From contig JOAA01000014.1 in the NCBI GenBank assembly GCA_000720375.1, positions 124,001 to 188,000 on the forward strand: a stretch of DNA of 64,000 nt, read 5' to 3'. Shown piece by piece: positions 32,911 to 42,034 of the stretch. The position numbers were made by a program, and so were the translations under genes. The notes beneath the pieces are model-generated. The model searched no databases. It was given only the letters and a program-made list of their open reading frames with translations, and had not been told where the DNA came from. Within the stretch, counting starts at the first letter, position 1. Each line of letters begins with the position of its first letter. The stretch is from Rhodococcus rhodnii (lineage in GTDB: Bacteria > Actinomycetota > Actinomycetes > Mycobacteriales > Pseudonocardiaceae).

Positions 32911-33651
32911 TCAGGCCAGGCGGTGCGTGCGGTAGAGGGTGGCGACGAACGGGACGCCGAGCGTTGGCGTGCCACGGTCCTCGGCACGGTCGGTCAGGTG
33001 CTCGTAAAGCTTGCCCAGCAAGGCCGAACGGTCGTCGTCGCCAAGCGAGATGATCGCACTGTAAGTGCTGTGCATCGCGCAGATCTCCTGCGGTGTCATC
33101 TCCCGCTCGTAGCCGATGACGTGTTTCTCGACAGGCGTGAATGGCAAATCTTCCGGCAGTTCCATGTGATGGATCGGGCGGGACGGGTTGTGCGCGGACA
33201 GGATCACGTCCTGCACTTCGTCCAGCCACATGTCACTGGGGCCGCGATCGTGCCAGGAAACGCCCAGAACACCGCCTGGTTTCAGGCAGCGTGCCGCTTC
33301 CGCGCCCGCTTTGGCGGGATCGAACCAATGCCATGCGTTGCTGGTCAGCACCGCGTTTGCGGCCGCGGTGGAAACCGGCAGATGCTCGGAGCTGCCAAGA
33401 TGCACGGTTGCGTCGGGAAACCTTTCCCGCAGCCACGTACACATCTGCTCATCCGGGTCGACCGCGATCACCTTCGCGGCACGGCCGAGCAATATCCTGG
33501 TCAGATGGCCGGTGCCGGCGCCGACGTCGACAACGAGATGGCTGTCGTGCGGCAACAACCATTCTGCCGCGAGTTCCGGTATGGCCGGGCGATGCTGGTC
33601 GTAGTGGGCGGGATCGACACCGAAAACCAATCCGGGCTGGGCCGTCATCAA
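32911..33651 (-). CDS. Class I SAM-dependent methyltransferase
   Basis: 246 residues. Motif I VVDVGAGTGHLTRIL, the Asp after strand 2 (VIAVDPDEQM), and NAWHWFDPAKAGAEAARCLK with LKPGGVLGVSWHD identify a methyltransferase of the type that starts with FGVDPAHYDQHRP. The substrate is unknown; relatives include small-molecule and ubiquinone/menaquinone-type enzymes. It is a single gene, separated from the convergent binding-protein gene by a hairpin. Confidence 0.88.
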   Translation of the reverse strand: MMTAQPGLVFGVDPAHYDQHRPAIPELAAEWLLPHDSHLVVDVGAGTGHLTRILLGRAAKVIAVDPDEQMCTWLRERFPDATVHLGSSEHLPVSTAAANAVLTSNAWHWFDPAKAGAEAARCLKPGGVLGVSWHDRGPSDMWLDEVQDVILSAHNPSRPIHHMELPEDLPFTPVEKHVIGYEREMTPQEICAMHSTYSAIISLGDDDRSALLGKLYEHLTDRAEDRGTPTLGVPFVATLYRTHRLA

Positions 33652-33729
33652 GGAATCCTCCAGTCGGTGGCGAAAAGCACACCGAGGCTAGCGGTGCGGT
33701 GTTCACCGCCGGTACGGCCGATTGCCGTA

Positions 33730-34719
33730 TTAACCAACCGGATTGGACCGGGCGTTGATGACTCGCTCAACGGGAACACCGCACTTCTCGGCCCGTTCAC
33801 AGCCTGTCGACAACCAATCGAGCTGGCCGGGTGCGTGCGCGTCGGTGTCGATGGCGAACTCGCAGCCGATCTCGACGGCCAATTTCAGCAGGCGCAACGG
33901 CGGATCAAGCCGCTCGGGCCGTGAGTTGATCTCCACGGCGACGCCGTTGTCGCGGCACGCCTCGAAAACGGCCTTGGCGTCAAAGGTCGACTCCGGCCGA
34001 TTCCGTTTGGGCGTACGCATCCGGCCGGTGCAGTGACCGAGGATGGTGGTGTGCGGATTGCTGACGGCCTTGATCATGCGTTTGGTCATCTGCGGCGACG
34101 GCATGCGTAGCTCGGAGTGCACGCTGGCGACGACGATGTCCAGCCGTGCCAACAGTTCCTCCTCCTGATCGAGCGCGCCGTCGAGCAGGATGTCGACCTC
34201 GATGCCGGGAAGGATGCGGAAAGGCTTGAGCTCCTCGTTGAGCTCGGCGACGACGTCGAGCTGTTCGCGCAGCCGTTCCGCGGAAAGCCCGTTGGCGACA
34301 GTGAGCCGCGGAGAGTGGTCGGTCAACGCCATCCACTCGTGCCCGAGTTCGATCGCGACCTCGGCCATCTCCCGGATCGGGCTGCCGCCGTCAGACCAGT
34401 CGGAATGCACATGGCAGTCACCCTTCAGCGCGGCCCGCAACTCCTGCCCGCCGGTGACCGGCGGCGTCGCCTCGGCGATGAGCTTGCTGAGGTAGTCGGG
34501 CTGACGGCCGGCGACGGCGTCGGCGATGACACCGGCGGTGGACTTGCCGATGCCCGGCAGTTGGGTGAGCGTGCCGCGTTCGGCCCGCACTTGGACTTCC
34601 TCGGCGGGCAGTTCGTCCACAACGGCCGCGGCTTTGCGGAAGGCCTGCACCTTGTAGGTGGGCTCGCCGTTGCGCTCGAGGTAGAAGCCGATCAGACGGA
34701 GTGCCTTCGCGGGATCCAT
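33730..34719 (-). CDS. PHP-domain phosphoesterase with helix-hairpin-helix, PolX-like without polymerase
   Basis: 329 residues from ATG at 34719; longer frames run into the divergent gene. The N-terminal 90 residues (ALRLIGFYLERNGEPTYKVQ, then TLTQLPGIGKSTAGVIADAV) resemble the HhH part of bacterial Pol X. The PHP domain carries metal ligands CHVHSDWSDGG, ALTDHSPR, GIEVDIL, VASVHS, GHCTGR and DTDAHAPGQL. The nucleotidyltransferase core of Pol X is absent. It may be a phosphoesterase or exonuclease in base-excision or end repair. It is divergent from a small hypothetical gene. Confidence 0.88.
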   Translation of the reverse strand: MDPAKALRLIGFYLERNGEPTYKVQAFRKAAAVVDELPAEEVQVRAERGTLTQLPGIGKSTAGVIADAVAGRQPDYLSKLIAEATPPVTGGQELRAALKGDCHVHSDWSDGGSPIREMAEVAIELGHEWMALTDHSPRLTVANGLSAERLREQLDVVAELNEELKPFRILPGIEVDILLDGALDQEEELLARLDIVVASVHSELRMPSPQMTKRMIKAVSNPHTTILGHCTGRMRTPKRNRPESTFDAKAVFEACRDNGVAVEINSRPERLDPPLRLLKLAVEIGCEFAIDTDAHAPGQLDWLSTGCERAEKCGVPVERVINARSNPVG

Positions 34720-34776
34720 GCGTACATCATCGTCCTTAGTACGATGGATCGAGTGCACAAGGTGGAGGGAGAGCCG

Positions 34777-34977
34777 ATGTCGCAGGACTACGTCGTGCGT
34801 TACGTCGGCGGACCGCTGGACGGACGCGTGGACACATTGTCGGAGTTGCCCGCGACCCTGAAGGAGACGGTGACGCACGTGCACCTGCACGGCGGGCCGA
34901 AGATCGTGCACCACTACGACCTGCACTACGCGGTCGAATACGGCTGCGAGTACCGGTTGCGCGGTGGTGCAGAGTAA
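34777..34977 (+). CDS. Small conserved hypothetical protein
   Basis: 66 residues from ATG preceded by GGAGGGAG. The sequence YVVRYVGGPLDGRVDTLSEL is followed by a His-rich middle (HVHLHGG, IVHHYDLHY) and ends YGCEYRLRGGAE. The GGPLDG motif recalls small actinobacterial or phage proteins of unknown function. It is 5 bp upstream of the next gene and probably cotranscribed. Confidence 0.7.
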   Translation: MSQDYVVRYVGGPLDGRVDTLSELPATLKETVTHVHLHGGPKIVHHYDLHYAVEYGCEYRLRGGAE

Positions 34978-34982
34978 GGAGC

Positions 34983-35618
34983 ATGCTCTCCGACAGCGAC
35001 ATCACCCAGCTGCGCGACGCATTGAAAGCCGGCAAGCCCCCGACAGTGTGGTTCACCGGACGCGCGGTAGGCGTTGATGCGGGGAAGTCGGGGAAAGTGG
35101 TGTCCTTCGCATCACCCGAAGAGGGCGACTTCATCGAAGTGAAGCCAACGGGATCGAAGGACACGCTGTCCTTCTCGAAAGCGGAACTGACCCTCAACCG
35201 CCCGAAGCAGCGCTCAGCGGCAGCGAAGAAGCCCGCCGTTGCTGCCCCGGTCGTTGAGGAAGAGATCTACCAACCGGCTCCTGCTCCCTCGAGGGCTTCG
35301 GGGGCTTCGGAGGCTTCGGGGGAGAAGAAGCGGGCGCCCCGCCGCCGCACGATGCCGCCCTCGGAGGTGACCGTGACCCTCCACTCAACGCCCCGCGGAG
35401 ACTGGACGGTGGACGTGGTCGTGGGGAAGAAGCGAAGCGTGCGGTCAATGCCGATCCCAGCGGCAGCGATCCACAAAATCGCCAAGGAACTCCCCGACCA
35501 AGTCGAAACAGCGATCAGCGCCGTGATGGCCGCCGCCCGCCAACAGCACGAGGAACGCATCGCCTTACTGCAGGCCGAACTCGACGCCGCCCGCCGTGCC
35601 CTCAACGAACTCAAGTAA
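34983..35618 (+). CDS. DUF6319-like protein
   Basis: 211 residues, ATG preceded by AAGGAG. It has an N-terminal small domain (LRDALKAGKPPTVWFTGRAV), a Pro/Ala/Ser-rich linker with many lysines (about 75-125), and a C-terminal part (VTVTLHSTPRGDWTVDVVVG, then a helix ending QAELDAARRALNELK). I believe this is DUF6319, a family of unknown function; some members are loosely labelled as translation-initiation-factor-like because of the linker. It might bind nucleic acid. Confidence 0.65.
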   Translation: MLSDSDITQLRDALKAGKPPTVWFTGRAVGVDAGKSGKVVSFASPEEGDFIEVKPTGSKDTLSFSKAELTLNRPKQRSAAAKKPAVAAPVVEEEIYQPAPAPSRASGASEASGEKKRAPRRRTMPPSEVTVTLHSTPRGDWTVDVVVGKKRSVRSMPIPAAAIHKIAKELPDQVETAISAVMAAARQQHEERIALLQAELDAARRALNELK

Positions 35619-35784
35619 CTCGCGGGCCTCGGTGCCTCTCCATGGTGCAATGTCCGAGCCGGTCGCCTATCCAGGTGATTCACCGGATCGCCGGAACCGA
35701 CAGGGCCCCAGTTCCGTCACAGTCAAGACGGGCCACGTCACCCCTTGATACCGTGGCCTGGGGAGGCTGGAACGAGGGGACGGC

Positions 35785-36213
35785 ATGTACGAGGACCTTG
35801 GCGGAAGCGCCCAACCCGACATCGGCTGGGCCGACATCGGCAAGAACATCGGCAGCATCGGGGCCAGCATGAGCGCCTTCGCAGGCGCGGCCGCCGCCGG
35901 AGGCTTCGAGGTCAACGAAGCCGGTGGCAAGGCTCTGATCACCGCCATCCAGAAGATGCGTGACTGGGCGAACGGGCAAGAGACCAAGTTGTACCAGATC
36001 GCGCAGGAATTGCCGCTTGGAGACAGTAACGCCGCCAAGGTGATGAAGCCGTATCTTCAGCAAGTCGCTGTGGATAACCAGGGCTTTCTGACTCAGCTTG
36101 CGGCCTTTCGGGAATCACTTGACAAGGCCGAAAAGGGTATCGACACGGCCATGGCGAACTACCGCGCGACCGAGGCGGCGAACGCCGCGTCGATGCGGAA
36201 GACCGGTCCGTAA
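35785..36213 (+). CDS. Helical secreted-effector-like protein (ESX/WXG-like)
   Basis: 142 residues, rich in Ala and Gly, predicted to be two long helices (FEVNEAGGKALITAIQKMRD; GFLTQLAAFRESLDKAEKGI) with no signal peptide. It lacks a strict WXG but has W in MRDWANG. First gene of a triplet with a DUF3558 lipoprotein (TAATG overlap) and a PPE-like protein, an arrangement common in Pseudonocardiales and thought to be tied to type VII-type export. No EccC, EccD or MycP gene is in the window. Confidence 0.7.
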   Translation: MYEDLGGSAQPDIGWADIGKNIGSIGASMSAFAGAAAAGGFEVNEAGGKALITAIQKMRDWANGQETKLYQIAQELPLGDSNAAKVMKPYLQQVAVDNQGFLTQLAAFRESLDKAEKGIDTAMANYRATEAANAASMRKTGP

Positions 36214-36836
36214 TGGCTGATTCTGTTGCGACACGGGAGACAAATCTTACGGTGCGTAGTGTAAGCAGGCCCAAAACGATTCTCGCTGCATCAGTCGTGG
36301 CGCTAGTGGCCGCCACCCTTGTTGCGTGCACGAGTGAAACTCCAGGGCTACCTGCGCCGGGGGGTACTTCTGTGACCAACAGGCCGACAGTCCCTGGTGG
36401 CGGTGGTTCGACCGGTACGACCAAGCCGAGTGGAACAAATGCCGAAAGTCCGCTGCGGGATGCTGATCCGTGTGCATTGTTCACCTCGGCTGACGCGGCT
36501 GCGCTCGGCGCGGGCCCTGGTCAGCGCGACGACGAAACCCAGTCTCGTGGCTGTGTGTTTACCGCTTCGGGTAAGTTCAACCTGCGTGTGCTCACCTTTG
36601 CTGAGCGGGGCACCAAGGATGTTGTGGCGACTGGCGGTACCAAGGAGTTGCCCCCCGTAGGTAAGCACCAGGCTGTTCAGGCTATTTTTGGTCAAGCGTG
36701 CGCGATAAGCCTGGCCGTCACCGAAACATCCCGTGTTGACATGGTTGTCTCGGCGAATGGGGATACACAAAAAGGGTGTCAGATTGCCGCCCAAGTAGCT
36801 CAGGTCGTTGAGCCGAAATTGCCAGGTGGGAGCTGA
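36213..36836 (+). CDS. DUF3558 lipoprotein
   Basis: 207 residues. An N-terminal signal (KTILAASVVALVAATLVACT) ends in the lipobox LVAC. After a Gly/Thr/Pro-rich linker, the DUF3558 domain begins LRDADPCALFTSADAAALGA and has paired cysteines (DPCALF, SRGCVF, GQACAIS, QKGCQI). Its start overlaps the stop of the helical protein gene (TAATG). The family is surface-anchored and of unknown role; context suggests a chaperone or receptor for the exported neighbours. Confidence 0.88.
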   Translation: MADSVATRETNLTVRSVSRPKTILAASVVALVAATLVACTSETPGLPAPGGTSVTNRPTVPGGGGSTGTTKPSGTNAESPLRDADPCALFTSADAAALGAGPGQRDDETQSRGCVFTASGKFNLRVLTFAERGTKDVVATGGTKELPPVGKHQAVQAIFGQACAISLAVTETSRVDMVVSANGDTQKGCQIAAQVAQVVEPKLPGGS

Positions 36837-36842
36837 TTCATC

Positions 36843-38438
36843 ATGGCGCCGAAGCATGCGCAACCAGAGCACAATCCCGCAATCCAGACGGCCTATCACC
36901 CGCCGACTTATCGTGGTGACACCCACGGGGTCGACATGCGGGGGCAGTCGGACACCCGCGGCCAAGTGCAGACGCAGGTTGAGCATGACGTCAACCAAGA
37001 GATCGATGGCAAGCCGTTTTGGCCAAGGATCTTCGCCCAGATCTCGAGGGAAGGCACGGTGCGGGACCGTGTGAACCAGCAGATGGAGGATCAGGCCAAG
37101 GCGCTCACACAGGGAGTCGACACCAGGCCTGCGCCGCCGATGCAGTGTTCGAACTATCAGATGTACGAGCACCAGCAGCTGGAGGACATGGTCAAGCAGG
37201 GCGTGAGCCCAGGCGATGTCGGCAACGCCGGCGCCAAGTGGCTTGAAGCCGGCAACAAGATGGTCGAGTTCCAGACTGACGTGGTGAATGCCATCACCAA
37301 CAGCGAAGCCCGATGGCGTGGACAGGCTGCTGAATCCGCCAGGAAGTTCATGGCGGATGTGGGCAACTGGGTAGGCAAGGCAGGACAGAGCGCGCAGCTC
37401 GCTGGAACTCAGACTCAGCAGTACGCCGCTGCGTTGGAGACGGCGAAGAACTCGATGCCGCCGCCCGTTGACTTCAACGTTGACGCGGCGAACGCGGATC
37501 TGAGGAACACGACGAACCCGTTCGCATACGCCGTCAAATTCGGCACCTACATGCACCAGTACAACCAGCAGCAGGAGGCCAAGCAGCAGGCCGTCCAGGT
37601 CGTTGGCACGTACGACAGTGCGCTCGGTGGTGCGAGCACGATGCCGGCGTTTGCGCCTCCGCCGACCATGGCGGGTGGGGGAAATCCGCCGCAGCCTCCG
37701 CCTCCGGAGCCTCCACCACCTCCCCGTCCGCCGGGTCCCGGTGAGCCGGGTGGTCCTGGTGGGGGGCCGGGTGGCGGTCCTGGCGGTGGCCCTGGGTTTG
37801 GGCCCGGCGGTGGTCCTGGCACTGGTCCCGGCGGGATTGGCGGTAGTACCCCAGGCACCGGTGGCGGCAACACGGGCACCGGTCAGCGGCCTGGCGCCGG
37901 CATTGGGACGGGCACTGGCACCGGTACTGGCGGCCGGGGTCCGGGTAGTGGCACCAGCGGTCAGGGGTTCATCCCCAACACCGGTGGCCGGGGCAGCAAC
38001 GTCGGCAACAACCAGGGCGGGTTTGACCAGACCGCTGGCATGCCTCCGGGGTTCATCCCGAGCACCGGTGCCCCTCCGTTTGGGCCCGGTGGTACCGGTG
38101 GCGGTAACCGTAGTTTCGGGCCTGGTGGCAGTGGCAGTGGTTACGGCGGCACCGGTGCTGGCGCCGGCCGTGCTGGGCTTGGGCCTGGTGGTGGGCCTGC
38201 TGCCGGTGTTGGTGGGTACGCCGCTGAGCAGGCTGCCGGTGGTGGCCGTGGTGGCGCCGCCGGTATGGCGGGTGCTCGTGGTGCCGCTGGTATGGGTGGC
38301 ATGGGCGGTATGGGTGCCGGTCGGGGCGAGGGTGGCGAGGACGAGGAGCACCAGCGTCCGTCGTACCTCGTTGAGCCTGACCCCGACAGCATGTTCGGCA
38401 CCGATGAGATGACTGCTCCGCCGGTCATCGGTGGGTAG
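36843..38438 (+). CDS. PPE-like protein with long Pro/Gly tail
   Basis: 531 residues. The N-terminal 250 residues are helical, with MYEHQQLEDMVKQGVSPGDV and WLEAGNKMVEFQTDVVNAIT followed by SEARWRGQAAESARKFMADV, which has the W-x-G helix-turn expected of PPE/WXG partners. From about residue 270 the protein is low complexity: PPQPPPPEPPPPPRPPGPG, then hundreds of Gly-rich residues, ending in an acidic segment (DEEHQRPSYLVEPDPDSMFG). It probably pairs with the helical protein at 35785. Its stop directly abuts that of the convergent exporter gene. Confidence 0.8.
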   Translation: MAPKHAQPEHNPAIQTAYHPPTYRGDTHGVDMRGQSDTRGQVQTQVEHDVNQEIDGKPFWPRIFAQISREGTVRDRVNQQMEDQAKALTQGVDTRPAPPMQCSNYQMYEHQQLEDMVKQGVSPGDVGNAGAKWLEAGNKMVEFQTDVVNAITNSEARWRGQAAESARKFMADVGNWVGKAGQSAQLAGTQTQQYAAALETAKNSMPPPVDFNVDAANADLRNTTNPFAYAVKFGTYMHQYNQQQEAKQQAVQVVGTYDSALGGASTMPAFAPPPTMAGGGNPPQPPPPEPPPPPRPPGPGEPGGPGGGPGGGPGGGPGFGPGGGPGTGPGGIGGSTPGTGGGNTGTGQRPGAGIGTGTGTGTGGRGPGSGTSGQGFIPNTGGRGSNVGNNQGGFDQTAGMPPGFIPSTGAPPFGPGGTGGGNRSFGPGGSGSGYGGTGAGAGRAGLGPGGGPAAGVGGYAAEQAAGGGRGGAAGMAGARGAAGMGGMGGMGAGRGEGGEDEEHQRPSYLVEPDPDSMFGTDEMTAPPVIGG

Positions 38439-39350
38439 CTAGGCCTCCGGGCGGGCGCTGCGTGTGGCGCCCGCCGATGCCACCACGACGCTCAGGACCG
38501 CGACCCACTGCAGCACGTGCAGCGACTCCTGCAGCACCAGCAGGCCGACGAGGGCTGCCACCGCTGGTTCGAGGCTCATCAGGATTCCGAACACGCGCGG
38601 CGGGATCTTGCGCAGCGCTTCCAGCTCCAGCGAGTACGGGATCACCGACGACAGCAGGGCCACGCCGAGCCCGACGATCAGCACCCACGGCTGGAACAGT
38701 GCCGTGCCGCTGTCGGCGATGCCGAAGGGCACGGCCACCAGTGTCGCGAACGCCATGCCGATCGCCAGCCCGTTGCCTTCCGAGGTGTGTCGGCCCAATG
38801 CCGCGCTGAGCAGGATGTACGTGCCCCAGCACGCGGCCGCGGCGAGGGCGAACAGGAAGCCGACGAGGTCGAGGTCGCCGCGTCCTTCCATCAGCAGTAC
38901 GACACCGCCCGCCGCCAGCAGCGCCCAGAAGGCGTCCAGCCATCGCCGCGATCCGGCCAGCGCCACCGCCAACGGCCCCAGGAATTCGATCGTCACCGCG
39001 ATGCCCAGCGGGATTCGGTCCAGCGCCAGGTAGAAGCACAGGTTCATGGTGCCGAGCACCACGCCGTAGCTCACGACGACTGTCCACGCGCGACGGCTCA
39101 TGCGCAGTGACGGCCGCCACAACAGCAATAGCACCAGCGCTGCGAAGAGCAATCGCAGTGCGACGGTTCCGGTGCTGCCCACCTCGCCGAAGAGGTTCTT
39201 GGCCAGTGCCGCGCCCACCTGCACGCTCACGATCCCGAGCAGCACCTGCGCGGACGGCGGGATCGCACCCATTGTCTGTACCGCCAGGGCAAGCGGCCTG
39301 AACCGGGAAAAGGGGCCGCGTCCGGCCCGATCGACGTGCATTGTGGCCAT
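38439..39350 (-). CDS. DMT/EamA family exporter (RhtA-like)
   Basis: 303 residues with about ten transmembrane helices in two EamA repeats. The first repeat has VALRLLFAALVLLLLW and GTMNLCFYLALDRIPLGIAV; the second has CWGTYILLSAALGRHTSEGN and IPYSLELEALRKIPPRVFGI. This arrangement is typical of RhtA/YdcZ-like amino-acid or threonine/homoserine exporters. Substrate unknown. Confidence 0.92.
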   Translation of the reverse strand: MATMHVDRAGRGPFSRFRPLALAVQTMGAIPPSAQVLLGIVSVQVGAALAKNLFGEVGSTGTVALRLLFAALVLLLLWRPSLRMSRRAWTVVVSYGVVLGTMNLCFYLALDRIPLGIAVTIEFLGPLAVALAGSRRWLDAFWALLAAGGVVLLMEGRGDLDLVGFLFALAAAACWGTYILLSAALGRHTSEGNGLAIGMAFATLVAVPFGIADSGTALFQPWVLIVGLGVALLSSVIPYSLELEALRKIPPRVFGILMSLEPAVAALVGLLVLQESLHVLQWVAVLSVVVASAGATRSARPEA

Positions 39351-39468
39351 GCCCCGGATAGTGGGCGATCCGGCACCGCCACGTCACATTGTTTCCAGAA
39401 TCTGGGACGCAGGTACCAGACAACACCCCTCACGGGGTTCTCACGAACGCCGTGCGAGGCTGACGAGC

Positions 39469-41022
39469 ATGGGCACCTTGGCGCGTCGGGGGATTGTGCT
39501 GCTCGCGGCAGTTGCCTCCATCACCACCGCGTGCACGGCCGCGCCGTCGCAGCGGCCGGCGATCGTGGTCAACGACGGTCCGCTCGAGCACGTCACGCCA
39601 CCCCCACTGGGCGCTTCGCAGGTGCCGGTGCCACCGCTTGAGGAGCCGACGCGTTCGTCCGTCTCGTGGACGGACTGCGACGAGGTCATCAAGAACCGCT
39701 TGACGATCTACAACGTTCCGTCCGTCCCGGTGCAATGCGGGCGTGTGCAGACCATCTTGGACTCACCGAGCTTGCCGGGCCGCAGCCCGATGCGGCTGTC
39801 GGTTCTCAAGGCCGGTACGGGTAAAGCGCCCATCGTCGTCGTCAGCGACATCCAAGGCGAACCGGGCACGGTCAAGGCCGCCCGCCTGGCCGCGAGCCTG
39901 CCGCCGGAGTTCCTCACGAAGTTCTCGCTGATCGGAGTGGACCGCCGGGGCTCGGGCAGCTCCGAGCCGGTCCGCTGCATCCAGGAGGACATCCGGCTGG
40001 ACATCGTCAACTCCGACCCGGCCGCCGAGGACCTCGAAGACCTGCTCGACGTCGTCCGCCAGGCAGGCCAGCAGTGCATCATCGCGCTGGAGAACCGGCT
40101 GTACGCGATGGACACCTGGCGCACCGCGGCGGACCTGGAGAAGGTCCGTGAAGCCCTTGGGCTGCAACGGTTGAGCGCGATCGGCGTCGGTGAAGGCGCA
40201 CGCGTGCTCGGTGTTTACGGCGACCGCTTCTCGGATCGCGTCGGCCGCATGGTGTTCGACGGCCTGCCTGACCCCAGCGGTGACTCGATGGTCACGATGG
40301 ACGGCGCCGCGACCGGAGCCGAGGCCACTTTCGCGGAGTTCGCCAAGGACTGTGTGGCCAGGAGTTGCGCGCTGGGCCCGGATCCCAAGCAGACGTTCCT
40401 CGACGTGATCCAGAAACTGCGTACGAGCCCGCTTCCCAGTGGGGACGCGGGATTGACGGCGGGCAGCGCGACCCGTGCGGTGCTCATCGGCCTGGCGAAC
40501 CGGACTGGCTGGCCCGCGTTGGCCGACGCCATCGCGAAGGCGAGGGACAACGACGGCACGGCATTGATCAACTACATCAAGCCGCTTGTCAACGACAGCC
40601 GGGAACAGCCGACCGCATTGGACATCGGGCTCGTGACCGGATGCAACGACACCAAGACGCGATTGGCGGTTGAGCGCCTCAACTCCACCGGCAAGGAGTG
40701 GCGCACCCGGTATCCGTTGTTCGGTGGCGTGATGGCGCAGAACCTCGTGCTGTGCAGCGCGTGGTCGGTCGCCGCACAGCCGCCGCTCGCGATCAACGGT
40801 CGCGGTCTGCCGCCCATTGTCGTGATCAGTACCGCGACCGATCCTGTCACGCCGCAGGCCGGGACCGAGCGTGCGGCGCAGCAGTTGCCAAGTGCTGTGC
40901 TGATTTCGTGGCAGGGCGGGGGCCACGGTGCGCTTGGTCAGTCGCCGTGCGCCACCGACGCTGTGCGCGCTTTCCTTGGTGACGGCAAGGTTCCGGCCGC
41001 GGGGATGGCCTGCCCGCCCTGA
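39469..41022 (+). CDS. Alpha/beta-hydrolase-fold lipoprotein lacking the catalytic serine
   Basis: 517 residues from ATG at 39469. A lipoprotein-type signal (RRGIVLLAAVASITTAC) precedes a tripeptidyl-aminopeptidase-like alpha/beta hydrolase. The fold is intact: SLIGVDRRGSGSSEPVRC is the oxyanion region, TATDPVTPQAGTERA carries the acid Asp and GGGHGALGQSPC the catalytic His. The nucleophile elbow, normally GxSxG, reads GVGEG at residues 239-243, so Ser is Gly. It is probably not a conventional peptidase; binding or an altered chemistry is possible. The frame is open far upstream to 39100, but that part is antisense to the exporter. Confidence 0.85.
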   Translation: MGTLARRGIVLLAAVASITTACTAAPSQRPAIVVNDGPLEHVTPPPLGASQVPVPPLEEPTRSSVSWTDCDEVIKNRLTIYNVPSVPVQCGRVQTILDSPSLPGRSPMRLSVLKAGTGKAPIVVVSDIQGEPGTVKAARLAASLPPEFLTKFSLIGVDRRGSGSSEPVRCIQEDIRLDIVNSDPAAEDLEDLLDVVRQAGQQCIIALENRLYAMDTWRTAADLEKVREALGLQRLSAIGVGEGARVLGVYGDRFSDRVGRMVFDGLPDPSGDSMVTMDGAATGAEATFAEFAKDCVARSCALGPDPKQTFLDVIQKLRTSPLPSGDAGLTAGSATRAVLIGLANRTGWPALADAIAKARDNDGTALINYIKPLVNDSREQPTALDIGLVTGCNDTKTRLAVERLNSTGKEWRTRYPLFGGVMAQNLVLCSAWSVAAQPPLAINGRGLPPIVVISTATDPVTPQAGTERAAQQLPSAVLISWQGGGHGALGQSPCATDAVRAFLGDGKVPAAGMACPP

Positions 41023-41024
41023 TC

Positions 41025-42005
41025 TCAGCGCAGACCGGCCACCAGTTCGTAGGAACGGACGCGATCGGACGGCGAGTGCACCATCGTGGTGATCATCAGC
41101 TCGTCGGCCTCGGTTTCGGCGAGCAGCTTCTCGATGCCGCGCTCGACCGTCGCCGGGCTGCCGATGATCTGGTTGGACAAGCGGTCTTCGACGATCAGTC
41201 GTTCCATGTCGGTGTACGGGTAGGCCGCGGCCTCCTCGGGCGTCGCCATCACCCCTGGATGCCCGGACCGCAGCCGCACCCACGACAGAGCTCCAGGACC
41301 CGCCAGGTACTGGGCTTGTTCGTCGGTCTCGGCGCAGATCACGGACGCGGCCACCATCGCGTACGGCTTCTCCAACCTGGCCGAAGGCTGGAAGTGCTTG
41401 CGGTACAACGCAAGCGCGGGCAAGGTGTTCTGCGCGCTGAAGTGGTGGGCGAACGCGAACGGCATCCCGAGCATCCCGGAAAGCTGTGCGCTGTAACCAC
41501 TTGAGCCCAGCAGCCAGATCGGTGGCTTGTTCCCGGCCGCTGGCACGGCCGTGATTCCCGTGGGGTCACCGGCGAAGTACGAGATCAGCTCGCTCAGCTG
41601 CTCGGGGAAGTCATCGGCCGACAGCGGCCCGGGGGAGCGGCGCAGTGCGTGTGCGGTACGGGGATCCGTGCCGGGTGCGCGCCCGAGGCCAAGGTCGATC
41701 CGGCCGGGGTGAAAGGCCTCGAGCATGCCGAACTGTTCGGCGACCACGAGCGGTGCGTGGTTGGGCAGCATCACGCCGCCGGAGCCGACGCGGATGCGTG
41801 ACGTGGCCGAGGCGAGGTGCGCGATCAGCACGGACGGCGCCGAGCTGGCGACGCCGGGCATGTTGTGGTGCTCGGCCACCCAGAACCGGTGAAAGCCCAG
41901 CTCTTCGGTCCGTCGGGCGAGATCGATCGAGGCGCGCAGGGCTTCGGCTGACGTCTGTCCTTCGCCGACCGTGGCAAGGTCCAGCACCGAGTAAGGAATG
42001 GCCAT
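41025..42005 (-). CDS. LLM class flavin-dependent oxidoreductase
   Basis: 326 residues from ATG at 42005. Family signatures: [20 protein letters not shown] at the start, [40 protein letters not shown], and [20 protein letters not shown]. This is the bacterial luciferase-like (MsnO8/YhbW-type) group, FMN- or F420-dependent, usually of unknown substrate. The longer frame to 42116 overlaps the ligase gene and has no support. It lies 29 bp downstream of the ligase gene. Confidence 0.9.
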   Translation of the reverse strand: MAIPYSVLDLATVGEGQTSAEALRASIDLARRTEELGFHRFWVAEHHNMPGVASSAPSVLIAHLASATSRIRVGSGGVMLPNHAPLVVAEQFGMLEAFHPGRIDLGLGRAPGTDPRTAHALRRSPGPLSADDFPEQLSELISYFAGDPTGITAVPAAGNKPPIWLLGSSGYSAQLSGMLGMPFAFAHHFSAQNTLPALALYRKHFQPSARLEKPYAMVAASVICAETDEQAQYLAGPGALSWVRLRSGHPGVMATPEEAAAYPYTDMERLIVEDRLSNQIIGSPATVERGIEKLLAETEADELMITTMVHSPSDRVRSYELVAGLR

Positions 42006-42034
42006 ACCAGGGCTAACCGGCGGGTGGCTCCGTT

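Noticed and set aside
36348..38351. 667-codon frame antisense to the PPE-like gene
   Set aside because: Thr/Arg-rich translation of the opposite Gly/Pro repeat; no domain.
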